A stretch of DNA of 64,000 nt from positions 124,001 through 188,000 of the forward strand of contig NZ_JAPEMV010000008.1 of assembly GCF_026342355.1 (NCBI RefSeq). Direction: 5' to 3'. The notes below the pieces were generated by a model that was given only the letters and a program-made list of their open reading frames with translations, was not told the DNA's origin and searched no databases. The translations under genes were made by a program, and so were the position numbers. This document shows, piece by piece, positions 8,159 to 16,148 of the stretch. The stretch is from Streptomyces sp. NBC_00249 (GTDB taxonomy: Bacteria; Actinomycetota; Actinomycetes; Streptomycetales; Streptomycetaceae). How positions within the stretch are numbered: position 1 is the stretch's first letter; every line of letters begins with the position of its first letter.

Positions 8159-8512
8159 CTAGGGCCGGTCGAGCCGCAGCCGCTCCGCCCTCGGCAGCCC
8201 CGCCACGACCAGGTCGTACGAGTCCTCCACCAGCTCCCGCACCAGCGCGTCCGGCAGCTCCCCGACCGTGACCGTGTTCCAGTGCCGCTTGTTCATGTGC
8301 CAGCCCGGGACCACCGCCGCATGCTCGGCGCGCAGCCGCACCGCGGCCTCCGGATCGCACTTGAGGTTGACCTTCAGCGGCTCGCCGTCCAGCGCGCTCA
8401 GCGCGAACACCTTGCCCAGCACCTTGAACACCGAGGTCTCCGGCGTGAAGGGGAACTCCTCCACCGCCGCGTTGAAGCCCAAACAGAACGCACGCAGCTC
8501 CGCCGGGGTCAT
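8159..8512 (-). CDS. MmcQ/YjbR family protein
   Basis: 117 residues. The family is a small alpha/beta fold related to CyaY-like and DNA-binding domains. The characteristic features are FPFTPETSVFKVLGKVFAL, then LKVNLKCDPEAAVRLRAEH and the signature GWHMNKRHWNTV. Its ATG overlaps the stop of the CorC-like gene (ATGA), making it the fourth gene of the phoH-ybeY-corC run. The molecular function of the family is unsettled. Confidence 0.85.
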   Translation of the reverse strand: MTPAELRAFCLGFNAAVEEFPFTPETSVFKVLGKVFALSALDGEPLKVNLKCDPEAAVRLRAEHAAVVPGWHMNKRHWNTVTVGELPDALVRELVEDSYDLVVAGLPRAERLRLDRP

Positions 8513-9816
8513 TCCCCCTCCTCACCCTCGCCGGGCGCGGGGAGCACCGGCTCCACGAGCACCGTCACGATCTTGTTCCGGCGGCCCGCCGGGGACTCGG
8601 CGGTCATCCGCAGCGGACGCCCGTCCGGCAGCTCCACCACGGCCGAGGCACCCGCGATCGGCACCCGGCCCAGGGCCTTCGCCAGCAGCCCGCCGACCGT
8701 CTCGACGTCCTCGTCGTCGAAGGCCTCCACCCCGAAGAGCTCACCGAGGTCGGTGATGTCGAGGCGCGCCGTGACCCGGTAGCGGTCGTCGCCCAGTTCC
8801 TCGACGGGCGCGATCTCCCGGTCGTACTCGTCGGTGATCTCGCCGACGATCTCCTCCAGGATGTCCTCGATGGTGACGATGCCGGCCGTGCCGCCGTACT
8901 CGTCGATGACGACGGCCACGTGGTTGCGTACCGACTGCATCTCGCGCAGCAGGTCCCCGGCGTTCTTCGTGTCGGGCACGAACACCGCCGGCCGCATCAC
9001 CGTCGAGACCAGGTCGACCTCCGCCTCCCGGCTGATGTGCGTCCGGCGGACCAGGTCCTTGAGGTACACCATGCCGACGATGTCGTCCTCGTTCTCCCCG
9101 GTGACCGGGATGCGCGAGAAACCCGACCGCAGTGCGAGCGTGGTCGCCTGACGGATCGTCTTGTACCGCTCGATGCAGACCAGGTCGGTGCGCGGCACCA
9201 TCACCTCGCGCACCAGCGTGTCGCCCAGCTCGAAGACCTGGTGCACCATCCGGCGCTCGTCGTCCTCGATCAGCGATTCCTTCTCCGCGAGGTCCACCAT
9301 CGCGCGCAGCTCGGCCTCGGAGGCGAACGGCCCCTTGCGGAAGCCCTTCCCGGGCGTGAGCGCGTTGCCGACGAGGATCAGCAGCTGCGGGATCGGCCCC
9401 ATCACCCGCGCCAGCGGCACGAGGACGTACGCGGCCGCCGTCGCGGTGTTCAGCGGGTGCTGGCGGCCGATGGTGCGCGGGGACACCCCCACCGCCACGA
9501 ACGACACCAGCACCATCACGGCGATCGCCACGAGCAGCGCGGTCCAGTTCTCGCCGAACTCGTCGAGGCACACGTACGTGACGAGCACGCCCGCCGCCAT
9601 CTCGCAGGTCACCCGCACCAGCAGCGCGACGTTCACGTAGCGGGTGGGGTCGCCGGCGACCTGCGCGAGCTTCTCGCTGCCGCGCCGGCCCTCCCGTACG
9701 GCCTGCTCGGCGCGGAAGCTGGAGACGCGGGCGATCCCGGACTCGGCGCACGCCGCGAACCAGGCCACCACGACCAGCAGGACCGCCCCGGTGATCAGCT
9801 GCGGGGCGCTGGTCAC
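8509..9816 (-). CDS. CNNM/CorC-type membrane protein with CBS pair (HlyC/CorC family)
   Basis: 435 residues from a GTG overlapping the ybeY stop (GTGA). The N-terminal DUF21/CNNM membrane domain has several helices (LITGAVLLVVVAWFAACAES, ALLVAIAVMVLVSFVAVGV, AAAYVLVPLARVMGPIPQLL). Two CBS repeats follow, with VMVPRTDLVCIERYKT and DIVGMVYLKDLVRRTHI, and VIDEYGGTAGIVTIEDILEE. A CorC_HlyC domain ends the protein (DITDLGELFGVEAFDDEDVET). The family is linked to magnesium/cobalt handling at the cytoplasmic membrane. The operon position next to ybeY and phoH is conserved in actinobacteria. Confidence 0.92.
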   Translation of the reverse strand: MTSAPQLITGAVLLVVVAWFAACAESGIARVSSFRAEQAVREGRRGSEKLAQVAGDPTRYVNVALLVRVTCEMAAGVLVTYVCLDEFGENWTALLVAIAVMVLVSFVAVGVSPRTIGRQHPLNTATAAAYVLVPLARVMGPIPQLLILVGNALTPGKGFRKGPFASEAELRAMVDLAEKESLIEDDERRMVHQVFELGDTLVREVMVPRTDLVCIERYKTIRQATTLALRSGFSRIPVTGENEDDIVGMVYLKDLVRRTHISREAEVDLVSTVMRPAVFVPDTKNAGDLLREMQSVRNHVAVVIDEYGGTAGIVTIEDILEEIVGEITDEYDREIAPVEELGDDRYRVTARLDITDLGELFGVEAFDDEDVETVGGLLAKALGRVPIAGASAVVELPDGRPLRMTAESPAGRRNKIVTVLVEPVLPAPGEGEEGE

Positions 9817-10310
9817 GAGACGGTCGGGGCCGGGGACGGGCCGGTGATGCCCCGCTCGCCGCGCCAGCCGTCGACGATGGCCGCCTGGAGGCCGAACATC
9901 TCGGCCTTCTCGTCCGGCTCCTCGTGGTCGTACCCGAGCAGGTGGAGCACTCCGTGGACGGTCAGGAGCTGGAGCTCCTCGTCCATGGAGTGCCCCGTCG
10001 GAGCTTCCTCGCCCTGCCGCTTGGCGACCTCGGGGCAGAGCACGATGTCGCCGAGGAGCCCCTGCGGGGGCTCCTCGTCGTCCTTCGACGGCGGACGCAG
10101 CTCGTCCATCGGGAAGGACATGACGTCGGTGGGTCCGGGCAGGTCCATCCACTGGATGTGGAGCTGCTCCATGGCGTCCTCGTCGATGACGATGACGGAG
10201 AGCTCGGACAGCGGGTGGATCCGCATCCGGGTGAGCGCGTAGCGGGCGATGTCGAGGATCGCCTGCTCGTCGACCTCGGTTCCGGACTCGTTGTTGACGT
10301 CGATCGACAT
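9813..10310 (-). CDS. ybeY: Endoribonuclease YbeY
   Basis: 165 residues. The zinc-binding signature HGVLHLLGYDHEEPDE (H-x3-H-x5-H) is intact and is preceded by the conserved PTDVMSFPMDE and LLGDIVLCPEVA. YbeY acts in 16S rRNA 3'-end maturation and ribosome quality control. Its stop overlaps the next gene by GTGA, and phoH ends 13 bases upstream, so the three are cotranscribed. Confidence 0.95.
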   Translation of the reverse strand: MSIDVNNESGTEVDEQAILDIARYALTRMRIHPLSELSVIVIDEDAMEQLHIQWMDLPGPTDVMSFPMDELRPPSKDDEEPPQGLLGDIVLCPEVAKRQGEEAPTGHSMDEELQLLTVHGVLHLLGYDHEEPDEKAEMFGLQAAIVDGWRGERGITGPSPAPTVS

Positions 10311-10323
10311 GGTGCGCTGAGCT

Positions 10324-12441
10324 CTACTTCCGCTGGTGGCCGTTCACGGCCTGCTGGCCGTCGTACTTCTCGTACGCGTCGACGATACGGCCGACCAGCT
10401 TGTGCCGGACGACATCCTCGGACGTGAGCCGCGAGAAGTGGATGTCCGGCACCCCTTCGAGGATGTCCTGCACCTGCCGCAGACCACTGCGGGCACCACC
10501 GGGCAGGTCGACCTGCGTGACGTCACCCGTGATCACGATCTTCGAATCGAAGCCGAGACGGGTCAGGAACATCTTCATCTGCTCGGTGGTCGTGTTCTGC
10601 GCCTCGTCAAGAACGACGAAGGCCTCGTTCAGGGTGTTGTGCGTCAGCAGGTAGTCCTGGGTGACGTACAGCGAGTCCTCGGCGGCCACCTGGATGCACA
10701 CGGCCTCCTCGCGGCCCGCGGGCTCGATGGAGTCGATGAAGCGCATGGGGCGCCCACCGCCGCCGGCCGCGTGGTACGCGTCCCGCTTGCGGGTGAGGCG
10801 GAAGGGCTCGATGCCCTCGGGGAGGCGGATGTCGACGATGTGGCTGTCGCGAATGAACGGGACGTCGCGGCCGTTGACCCTGCCGGGCTTACGGCCCGCC
10901 GCAGCCCGGCGGCGCGTGTACGCCACGCCCCCCAGCGACTGAACCAGCGCGATCACGTCGTCTCGGAGCAGGATCGACGTAGTCGTGAACTGAACGCGGC
11001 AGGTGCGGTCCGTCTGAGTGACCGGACCGCCATCGGTGTCGAGCAGCCCCTGGAGTACCGCGAGACGTACCTCAGCCGAGTTGTAGAGGTAGTCGTCCGG
11101 CACCAGCTTCGAACACGACCGAGTGCCCAGCAGATCCATGGAGCGAAGCATCGTCGTGACCGGGTTCGCCACCCCGCTGCCCGGTTCACCTGGGATTGGC
11201 ACGCGGTTCAGGAAGTAGTCATAGCGCCCCTTATGCCGCAGTCTGACCCCCGGCAGCGCCGTTTCCAGCGCGGACGAGAGCTCGGGGTCCGCGGTGGTGA
11301 AGGAAGGCGTGATGCTTCCCGTGATGCAGCCGTCACCCAGCAGCAGACCCAGCGCATACGGATCCATGGGAACCTCGCGCTCAGGGAACTCGACGGGCGC
11401 GGTGAGCAGCGGCAGCTCATAGCGGCGGGCGTGCGCCGCGCGGAGGTTGCCGATCATCTCCCTGGTCTCCAGAACCCGCCACGGCTTGTCGCGCCGCTTG
11501 TCCGAGGCCGTACGGACCGTCCACAGGTGCTCACCGCAGCACAGGGTCCAGGAGCCGTCCTGGGCGGTGACCCGGTAGATGTCCTTCTCGCCCTGCGGGT
11601 AGACACCCAGTACAGGGGTCGGCTCACCGTTCGACCCGACGACCAGGTCGCCCACCTGGAGGTCACCGATGGGACGCCAGCCGTCGGGCGTCAACACCTT
11701 GGTGAAGAGTGGTTGCGCTCTTCCCCTCATGTAGGCCAGGGGCGCGACTTCGATCGTCCCGGCCGCCATCAGCCGCGGAATGGAATCAGGGTCGATCATG
11801 TCGTGCAGCGCGTCGTAGAGCGGTCGCAGGTACGGGTCGATCTTGTCGAAGAGGGTGCCCGGCAGGAAGCCGAGCCGCTCCCCCGCCTCGACGGCCGGCC
11901 GGGTCAGGATGATCCGGCTGACCTGCTTCGACTGGAGCGCCTGGACGGCCTTGGCCATGGCCAGGTAGGTCTTGCCGGTACCCGCGGGGCCGATGCCGAA
12001 GACGATCGTGTTCTTGTCGATCGCGTCGACGTACCGCTTCTGGTTGAGGGTCTTGGGGCGGATCGTGCGGCCACGGCTGGAAAGGATGTTCTGGGTGAGC
12101 ACCTCGGCCGGGGTCTCCTCGGGACCGCCCCCGTTGCCATTCGCCTTGAGCATGGCGATCGAGCGTTCCACCGCGTCCTCCGTCATCGGCTGCCCGGTGC
12201 GGAGCACCAGCATCATCTCGTCGAACAGGCGCTGGATCAGGGCGACTTCCGCCGCCGCCCCGACCGCGCTGACCTGATTGCCCCGAACATGGATGTCGGC
12301 CTTCGGGAAAGCCTTTTCGATCACGCGCAGCAGCGCGTCGCCCGAGCCGAGCACCGTCACCATCGGGTGCGTCGCCGGAACGGTGAAGTGGGCTCGCGCC
12401 TGGCCCGGCGCGGGGGTGTGGGCTGTCGGTGTCTGAGTCAT
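10324..12441 (-). CDS. phoH: PhoH-family ATPase interrupted by an intein
   Basis: 705 codons from MTQTPTAHTPAPGQ; the host protein would be 344 residues after splicing, the normal PhoH/YlaK length. The N-extein (1-241) has Walker A GPAGTGKT (151-158) and the conserved RPAVEAGERLGFLPGTL. The C-extein (603-705) begins TLNEAFVVLDEAQN, which is Walker B (VVLDEAQ), and ends with the TGDVTQVDLP and LVGRIVDAYEKYD motifs. Residues 242-602 are an intein splitting the invariant MRGR/TLNEAF junction. An ATG at 12465 is an alternative start but lies directly on the GGGAGGT ribosome-binding site, while the chosen ATG lies 24 bases from it. The spliced protein is a cytosolic ATPase thought to work with YbeY on RNA. 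Confidence 0.95.
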   Translation of the reverse strand: MTQTPTAHTPAPGQARAHFTVPATHPMVTVLGSGDALLRVIEKAFPKADIHVRGNQVSAVGAAAEVALIQRLFDEMMLVLRTGQPMTEDAVERSIAMLKANGNGGGPEETPAEVLTQNILSSRGRTIRPKTLNQKRYVDAIDKNTIVFGIGPAGTGKTYLAMAKAVQALQSKQVSRIILTRPAVEAGERLGFLPGTLFDKIDPYLRPLYDALHDMIDPDSIPRLMAAGTIEVAPLAYMRGRAQPLFTKVLTPDGWRPIGDLQVGDLVVGSNGEPTPVLGVYPQGEKDIYRVTAQDGSWTLCCGEHLWTVRTASDKRRDKPWRVLETREMIGNLRAAHARRYELPLLTAPVEFPEREVPMDPYALGLLLGDGCITGSITPSFTTADPELSSALETALPGVRLRHKGRYDYFLNRVPIPGEPGSGVANPVTTMLRSMDLLGTRSCSKLVPDDYLYNSAEVRLAVLQGLLDTDGGPVTQTDRTCRVQFTTTSILLRDDVIALVQSLGGVAYTRRRAAAGRKPGRVNGRDVPFIRDSHIVDIRLPEGIEPFRLTRKRDAYHAAGGGGRPMRFIDSIEPAGREEAVCIQVAAEDSLYVTQDYLLTHNTLNEAFVVLDEAQNTTTEQMKMFLTRLGFDSKIVITGDVTQVDLPGGARSGLRQVQDILEGVPDIHFSRLTSEDVVRHKLVGRIVDAYEKYDGQQAVNGHQRK
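10636..11718 (-). other. Class 3 intein with LAGLIDADG homing endonuclease, in PhoH
   Basis: 361 residues starting AQPLFTKVLTPDGW and ending YLLTHN, followed by Thr+1. The first residue is Ala, so the usual N-terminal Cys/Ser nucleophile is absent. Intein His64 and Trp66 (GEHLW, block B), Cys341 (EAVCIQV, block F position 4) and Thr359 (LLTHN, block G) form the Trp-Cys-Thr set that defines class 3 inteins, in which the block F Cys starts splicing. His360 and Asn361 are the terminal pair. Two LAGLIDADG motifs are present: YALGLLLGDG (121-130, Asp129) and LQGLLDTDG (222-230, Asp229), so the homing endonuclease appears intact. Confidence 0.93.
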
Positions 12442-12581
12442 GGGCCGGCACTGTGGCCTGCGCATACCTCCCGCTGAGGGGCCGCGCCGATCGTCGACCT
12501 CCGGAATACCAAGGGTACGTCCACCCCGTGGCATCCCCGAGGGGTTTTACGGCCCGGCCCCCGGACGTTCTCCGTACGTTC

Positions 12582-13679
12582 CTACACGGGGTGGCGGAAC
12601 CCGATCGTCGGGACGGCCCGGCGGCGCGGGGAGAGGGCGCCGCCCGGCGGTACCAGGTCGTCCAGGAACCCGTAGCGCCCCCGCAGGGCGTCCGGGGCGG
12701 AACGCCACCAGTGGGCGACCTCGGGCCAGCCCGGCGCGGAGAGGGAACCCCCGAACTCCTGCACCGACAGCGCGGCCGTCAGCCCGGCGAAGGCCAGCCG
12801 GTCGGCCAGCGGCCACCCCGCGAGGCTGCCCGTGACGAAGCCGGCCACGTACACGTCGCCCGCGCCCGTGGGATCCAGGGCCTCCACCGCGATCCCCGGG
12901 ACCTCGGCGGTCTCCCCGGTCCGCCCGTCCACCGCGTACGAGCCTTCGGCCCCCATGGTCACCACCGCGACCGGCACCCGCTCCGCCAGGGCCCGGGCCG
13001 CGGCGCGCGGACAGTCGGTGCGCGTGTACCGCATCGCCTCGCCCGCGTTGGGCAGGAACGCCTCGCAGTGCTCCAGGTCGGCCAGGGCCCCCAGGTCCCA
13101 GCGCCCGGTGTCGTCCCAGCCGACGTCCGCGAAGATCCGCGAGCCCCGGCGGGCCGCCTCCGCGATCCACCCCTCGCCCGGCCCTGCACCCAGCGAGGCC
13201 ACCGCCGCGCGGGCCTTCGGCGGGCAGCTCGGGAAGGGCCCGGGACCGGCCGGCGGCGGGGCCTCGTGGCCGTGGGAGACCATCGTGCGCTCCCCCTCGT
13301 ACGCCATCGAGACGGTGACGGGGCTGTGCCAGCCGGGGACGGTCCGCGACATCGACAGGTCGATCCCCTCGCCCTGTTCGAGCGCGTCCCAGCAGTACTC
13401 GCCGTAGTGGTCGTCCCCGAACGCGGCGGCCAGCGAGGTCCGCAGGCCGAGGCGGGCCAGGGCGGTGGCCATGTTGGCGACGCCGCCGGGGCTGGAGCCC
13501 ATGCCGCGCGCCCAGGACTCCGTACCGCGGACGGGGGCGGAGTCGAGGCCGGTAAAAATGATGTCGAGGAACACCGTGCCGGTCAGGAAGACGTCGCAGC
13601 CCGGCTCGTGGGGATCGCGCAGCGGACCCAGTGGGTCCAGCTGTCCCGGGCGGACGCTGCGGCTGCTTCGACTTGTCAC
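12582..13679 (-). CDS. PfkB-family carbohydrate kinase
   Basis: 365 residues from GTG. The PfkB/ribokinase signature 2, DPTGAGDVYVAGFV, with the catalytic Asp and the anion-hole GAGD, lies near residue 270. The N-terminal sugar-binding region has SPGGVANMATALARLG, the family's GG-x-x-x-N motif. The sugar is unknown. It lies upstream of no obvious partner: the phoH gene follows on the same strand after 140 bases, and the 5' side is a 330-base gap holding a large palindrome. Confidence 0.87.
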   Translation of the reverse strand: MTSRSSRSVRPGQLDPLGPLRDPHEPGCDVFLTGTVFLDIIFTGLDSAPVRGTESWARGMGSSPGGVANMATALARLGLRTSLAAAFGDDHYGEYCWDALEQGEGIDLSMSRTVPGWHSPVTVSMAYEGERTMVSHGHEAPPPAGPGPFPSCPPKARAAVASLGAGPGEGWIAEAARRGSRIFADVGWDDTGRWDLGALADLEHCEAFLPNAGEAMRYTRTDCPRAAARALAERVPVAVVTMGAEGSYAVDGRTGETAEVPGIAVEALDPTGAGDVYVAGFVTGSLAGWPLADRLAFAGLTAALSVQEFGGSLSAPGWPEVAHWWRSAPDALRGRYGFLDDLVPPGGALSPRRRAVPTIGFRHPV

Positions 13680-14011
13680 GGTGTACTCCCCGGGGAAGTG
13701 TCGTTTCTGCGGGTGGAAAGCTGCCAGCCCTTCCCTCTCGGGGAGGAACCAAACCCAGTGTGACGTACCTCACCTGAGGACGGCTCGCCCGTCACCAGAA
13801 CCCCACCCGCTGCAACGCCGGCGGGGCTGGAATTGGCGGGACCGGATCACAGACGTGAGGGGTCGGGGACGGGGTGGGGTGTCGTCCGGGATGTAAAACG
13901 TGATTTGTTGGCGCGCGGTACCGCCCCACCCAACGCAGCTCCGGATGGGGCGCCATAAATCATGCCCATCCCGGACGGCACCCCACCCCGTCCCCGACCC
14001 CGCCCCCACCA
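13680..14011. other. Gene-free interval upstream of the PfkB gene
   Basis: No coding region is supported here. The interval holds the 143-base palindromic element described separately (13859-14001) and, at about 13815-13831, one copy of the AACGCCGGCGGGGCTGGA motif that recurs at 51 kb. The AT-richest part is the centre of the palindrome (TAAAACGTGATTTGTTGG). A promoter for the PfkB gene must lie between 13680 and about 13850. Confidence 0.6.
13859..14001. repeat. 143-base palindromic element with 35-base inverted arms
   Basis: The left arm (13859-13893) and the right arm (13967-14001) are reverse complements at 34 of 35 positions. Partial pairing continues inward, with TGATTTGTTGGCGC matching GCGCCATAAATCA with one gap. 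The centre is clearly less GC-rich than the surroundings. No transposase and no clear target duplication are visible. It could be a MITE-like insertion or a very strong bidirectional terminator. Confidence 0.85.
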
Positions 14012-14914
14012 CTAGCGCTTCGGGAGCGCCACCCGCCCCAGGTCCGCCGCGATCGTCAGCTCCCCCTCGAACCCCGCCCCACGCGCCTCGCGTTCGAACT
14101 CCGACGGATCCGAGTACCGCTGCGAGAAGTGCGTCAGCACCAGGTGCCGGACGCCCGCCTCCCGCGCCACCCCCGCCGCCTGGCCTGCGGTGAGGTGCCC
14201 GTGGTCCCGCGCCAGCCGCACATCCGCGTCGAGGAACGTCGACTCGATCACCAGCATGTCGCAGCCCTCGGCCAGCTCCGTCACCCCGTCGCACAGCCGC
14301 GTGTCCATCACGAAGGCGAACCGCTGCCCCGCCCGGTGCTCGCTGACCTCCTCCAGCGTGACCCCACCGAGGCTCCCCTCGCGCTGGAGCCGCCCCACGT
14401 CCGGCCCCTTGATCCCGTGCCGCGCGAGCAACCCCGGGACCATCCGCCGCCCGTCCGGCTCCGTCACCCGGTACCCGAAGGACTCCACCGGGTGCGAGAG
14501 CCGCCGCGCCTCCAGCGCGTACGAGGGCCCGCGCGCCAGGATCCCGTCCTCGGCCACCGGCTCCTCCGCCAGCTCCACCGTCTCCCGGTAGGCGGTCGCG
14601 TACCGCAGCCGGTCGAAGAACTTCTGCCCGGACGCCGGGTAGTGCGCGCTCACCGGGTGCGGAACCTGGTCGAGGTTGATCCGCTGGATCACCCCGGCCA
14701 GCCCGAGGCTGTGGTCACCGTGGAAGTGGGTGACACAGATCCGGTTGATGTCGTGCGCGGCGACCCCGGCCCGCAGCATCTGCCGCTGCGTGCCCTCTCC
14801 CGGGTCGAAGAGGATGCCCTCGCCGTCCCAGCGCAGCAGGTAGCCGTTGTGGTTGCGCTGCCGGGTGGGCACCTGGCTGGCGGTGCCCAGGATCACGAAC
14901 TCCCTGACCGACAC
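14012..14914 (-). CDS. rnz: Ribonuclease Z
   Basis: 300 residues from GTG, a normal length for bacterial RNase Z. It processes tRNA 3' ends. It is a metallo-beta-lactamase fold with the motif THFHGDHSLGL near residue 63 (both zinc sites), a later MDTRLCDG Asp ligand, the exosite-type insertion (VTEPDGRRMVPGLLARHGIKGPDVGRLQ) and the final His in HLVLTHFSQRY. It is followed by the palindromic element and preceded by a HIT gene four bases away on the same strand. Confidence 0.94.
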   Translation of the reverse strand: MSVREFVILGTASQVPTRQRNHNGYLLRWDGEGILFDPGEGTQRQMLRAGVAAHDINRICVTHFHGDHSLGLAGVIQRINLDQVPHPVSAHYPASGQKFFDRLRYATAYRETVELAEEPVAEDGILARGPSYALEARRLSHPVESFGYRVTEPDGRRMVPGLLARHGIKGPDVGRLQREGSLGGVTLEEVSEHRAGQRFAFVMDTRLCDGVTELAEGCDMLVIESTFLDADVRLARDHGHLTAGQAAGVAREAGVRHLVLTHFSQRYSDPSEFEREARGAGFEGELTIAADLGRVALPKR

Positions 14915-14917
14915 GGC

Positions 14918-15277
14918 TTATCCGGGGGGCCACTCGAGGCCACGGCCCCCGAGGAGGTGCGCGTGCGCGTGGAAGACGGTCTGGCCGGCGCCGGCGCCGG
15001 TGTTGAAGACGACCCGGTAGCCGTGGCCGTCGATCTTCTCCTCGGCCGCGATCTCCCCCGCCTCGCGCAGCAGATCGGCGGCGATGCCCGGCTCGGCGGC
15101 GGTCAGGGAGGCCGCGTCGGGGTAGTGGACCTTCGGGATGATCAGGATGTGCGTCGGCGCCTGCGGGTTGATGTCCCGGAAGGCGACGGTCGTCCCGGTC
15201 TCCCGGACCACCGTCGCGGGAACGGTCCCGGCGACGATCTTGCAGAACAGGCAGTCCGCCTGCGGTTCCCCGGCCAT
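14918..15277 (-). CDS. HIT-family nucleotide-binding protein (HinT-like)
   Basis: 119 residues from ATG (MAGEPQADCLFCKIV). The C-terminal histidine triad is VFHAHAHLL. The N-terminal CLFCKI part and the strand DINPQAPTHILIIPKVHYP match HinT/PKCI phosphoramidate hydrolases. It acts on AMP-linked amines in the cytosol. Gene order with rnz and rsmE suggests one operon. Confidence 0.92.
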   Translation of the reverse strand: MAGEPQADCLFCKIVAGTVPATVVRETGTTVAFRDINPQAPTHILIIPKVHYPDAASLTAAEPGIAADLLREAGEIAAEEKIDGHGYRVVFNTGAGAGQTVFHAHAHLLGGRGLEWPPG

Positions 15278-15404
15278 GACTGGCCTCCCATGACATTGAC
15301 GTTGATCGGTCGGGGCATCGTATCGACCCGCCCCACCGACGGCCCGCCCCGCCAACCGCTCCACCTCACCCCACGACCCACCCCGCCCCAGCCCACCGCC
15401 AGGG

Positions 15405-16148
15405 CTACGCCCACCGCCCGGTGCGCGCGAGCAGCACCGCCGTGGCCGCCGTCCCCGCCGTCGACGTACGCAGCACCGAGCGGCCCAGCCGGTACGGCCG
15501 GGCCCCGGCCTCCGCGAAGGCGGCCAGTTCCTCCGGCGAGACCCCGCCCTCGGGGCCGACGACCAGCACCACGGACCCCTTCTCCGGCAGCGGCGCCGTC
15601 GCCAGCGCCTCCGAGGCGGTGTCCCGGTCCTCGTGCAGCACCATCGCCAGGTCGGCCTGCGCGAGCAGCGCGGCCACCTGCTTCGTGGACAGCGCCTCGG
15701 CCACCTCCGGGAACCGCACCCGGCGGGACTGCTTGCCCGACTCCCGGGCGGTGGCCCGCCACTTGGCCAGGGACTTGGCCCCGCGCTCGCCCCGCCACTG
15801 GGTGATGCACCGCGAGGCCTGCCACGGCACGACGGCGTCGACGCCGGTCTCCGTCATCGTCTCGACGGCCACCTCGCCGCGATCGCCCTTGGGCAGCGCC
15901 TGCACGACGGTGATCCGGACGTCGGGCTCGGGCTCCTCGAAGACCCCGGTGACGGAGACGGCCAGGCGGTCCTTGCCCTCGGCCGCCGTGACCACGGCCT
16001 CGGCCCAGCCGCCCCGGCCGTCCGTGAGGACGAGTTCCTCTCCGGGGTTCAGCCGCTTCACCGACACCGCGTGCCGGCCCTCGGGGCCGTCCAGCACGAA
16101 CTGCGGCCCCGCGGGGACCTCTTCGACCACGAACACGGGGGCCGTCAT
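15405..16148 (-). CDS. rsmE: 16S rRNA (uracil1498-N3)-methyltransferase
   Basis: 247 residues from an ATG that overlaps the stop of the oxidoreductase gene (ATGA). An N-terminal PUA-like beta domain precedes a SPOUT knot. The knot signatures are LVVGPEGGVSPEELAAF and LGRSVLRTSTAGTAA, which bind SAM. RsmE methylates U1498 in helix 44 of the 30S subunit. The gene order hrcA-dnaJ-(oxidoreductase)-rsmE-HIT is widespread in actinobacteria. Confidence 0.94.
   Translation of the reverse strand: MTAPVFVVEEVPAGPQFVLDGPEGRHAVSVKRLNPGEELVLTDGRGGWAEAVVTAAEGKDRLAVSVTGVFEEPEPDVRITVVQALPKGDRGEVAVETMTETGVDAVVPWQASRCITQWRGERGAKSLAKWRATARESGKQSRRVRFPEVAEALSTKQVAALLAQADLAMVLHEDRDTASEALATAPLPEKGSVVLVVGPEGGVSPEELAAFAEAGARPYRLGRSVLRTSTAGTAATAVLLARTGRWA

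Noticed and set aside
10324..12441. PhoH gene broken by insertion or frameshift
   Set aside because: The frame is continuous and both halves meet at conserved residues, so the insert is an intein and not a disruption.
13859..14001. Insertion sequence remnant
   Set aside because: Too short to hold any transposase fragment; only inverted arms are seen.
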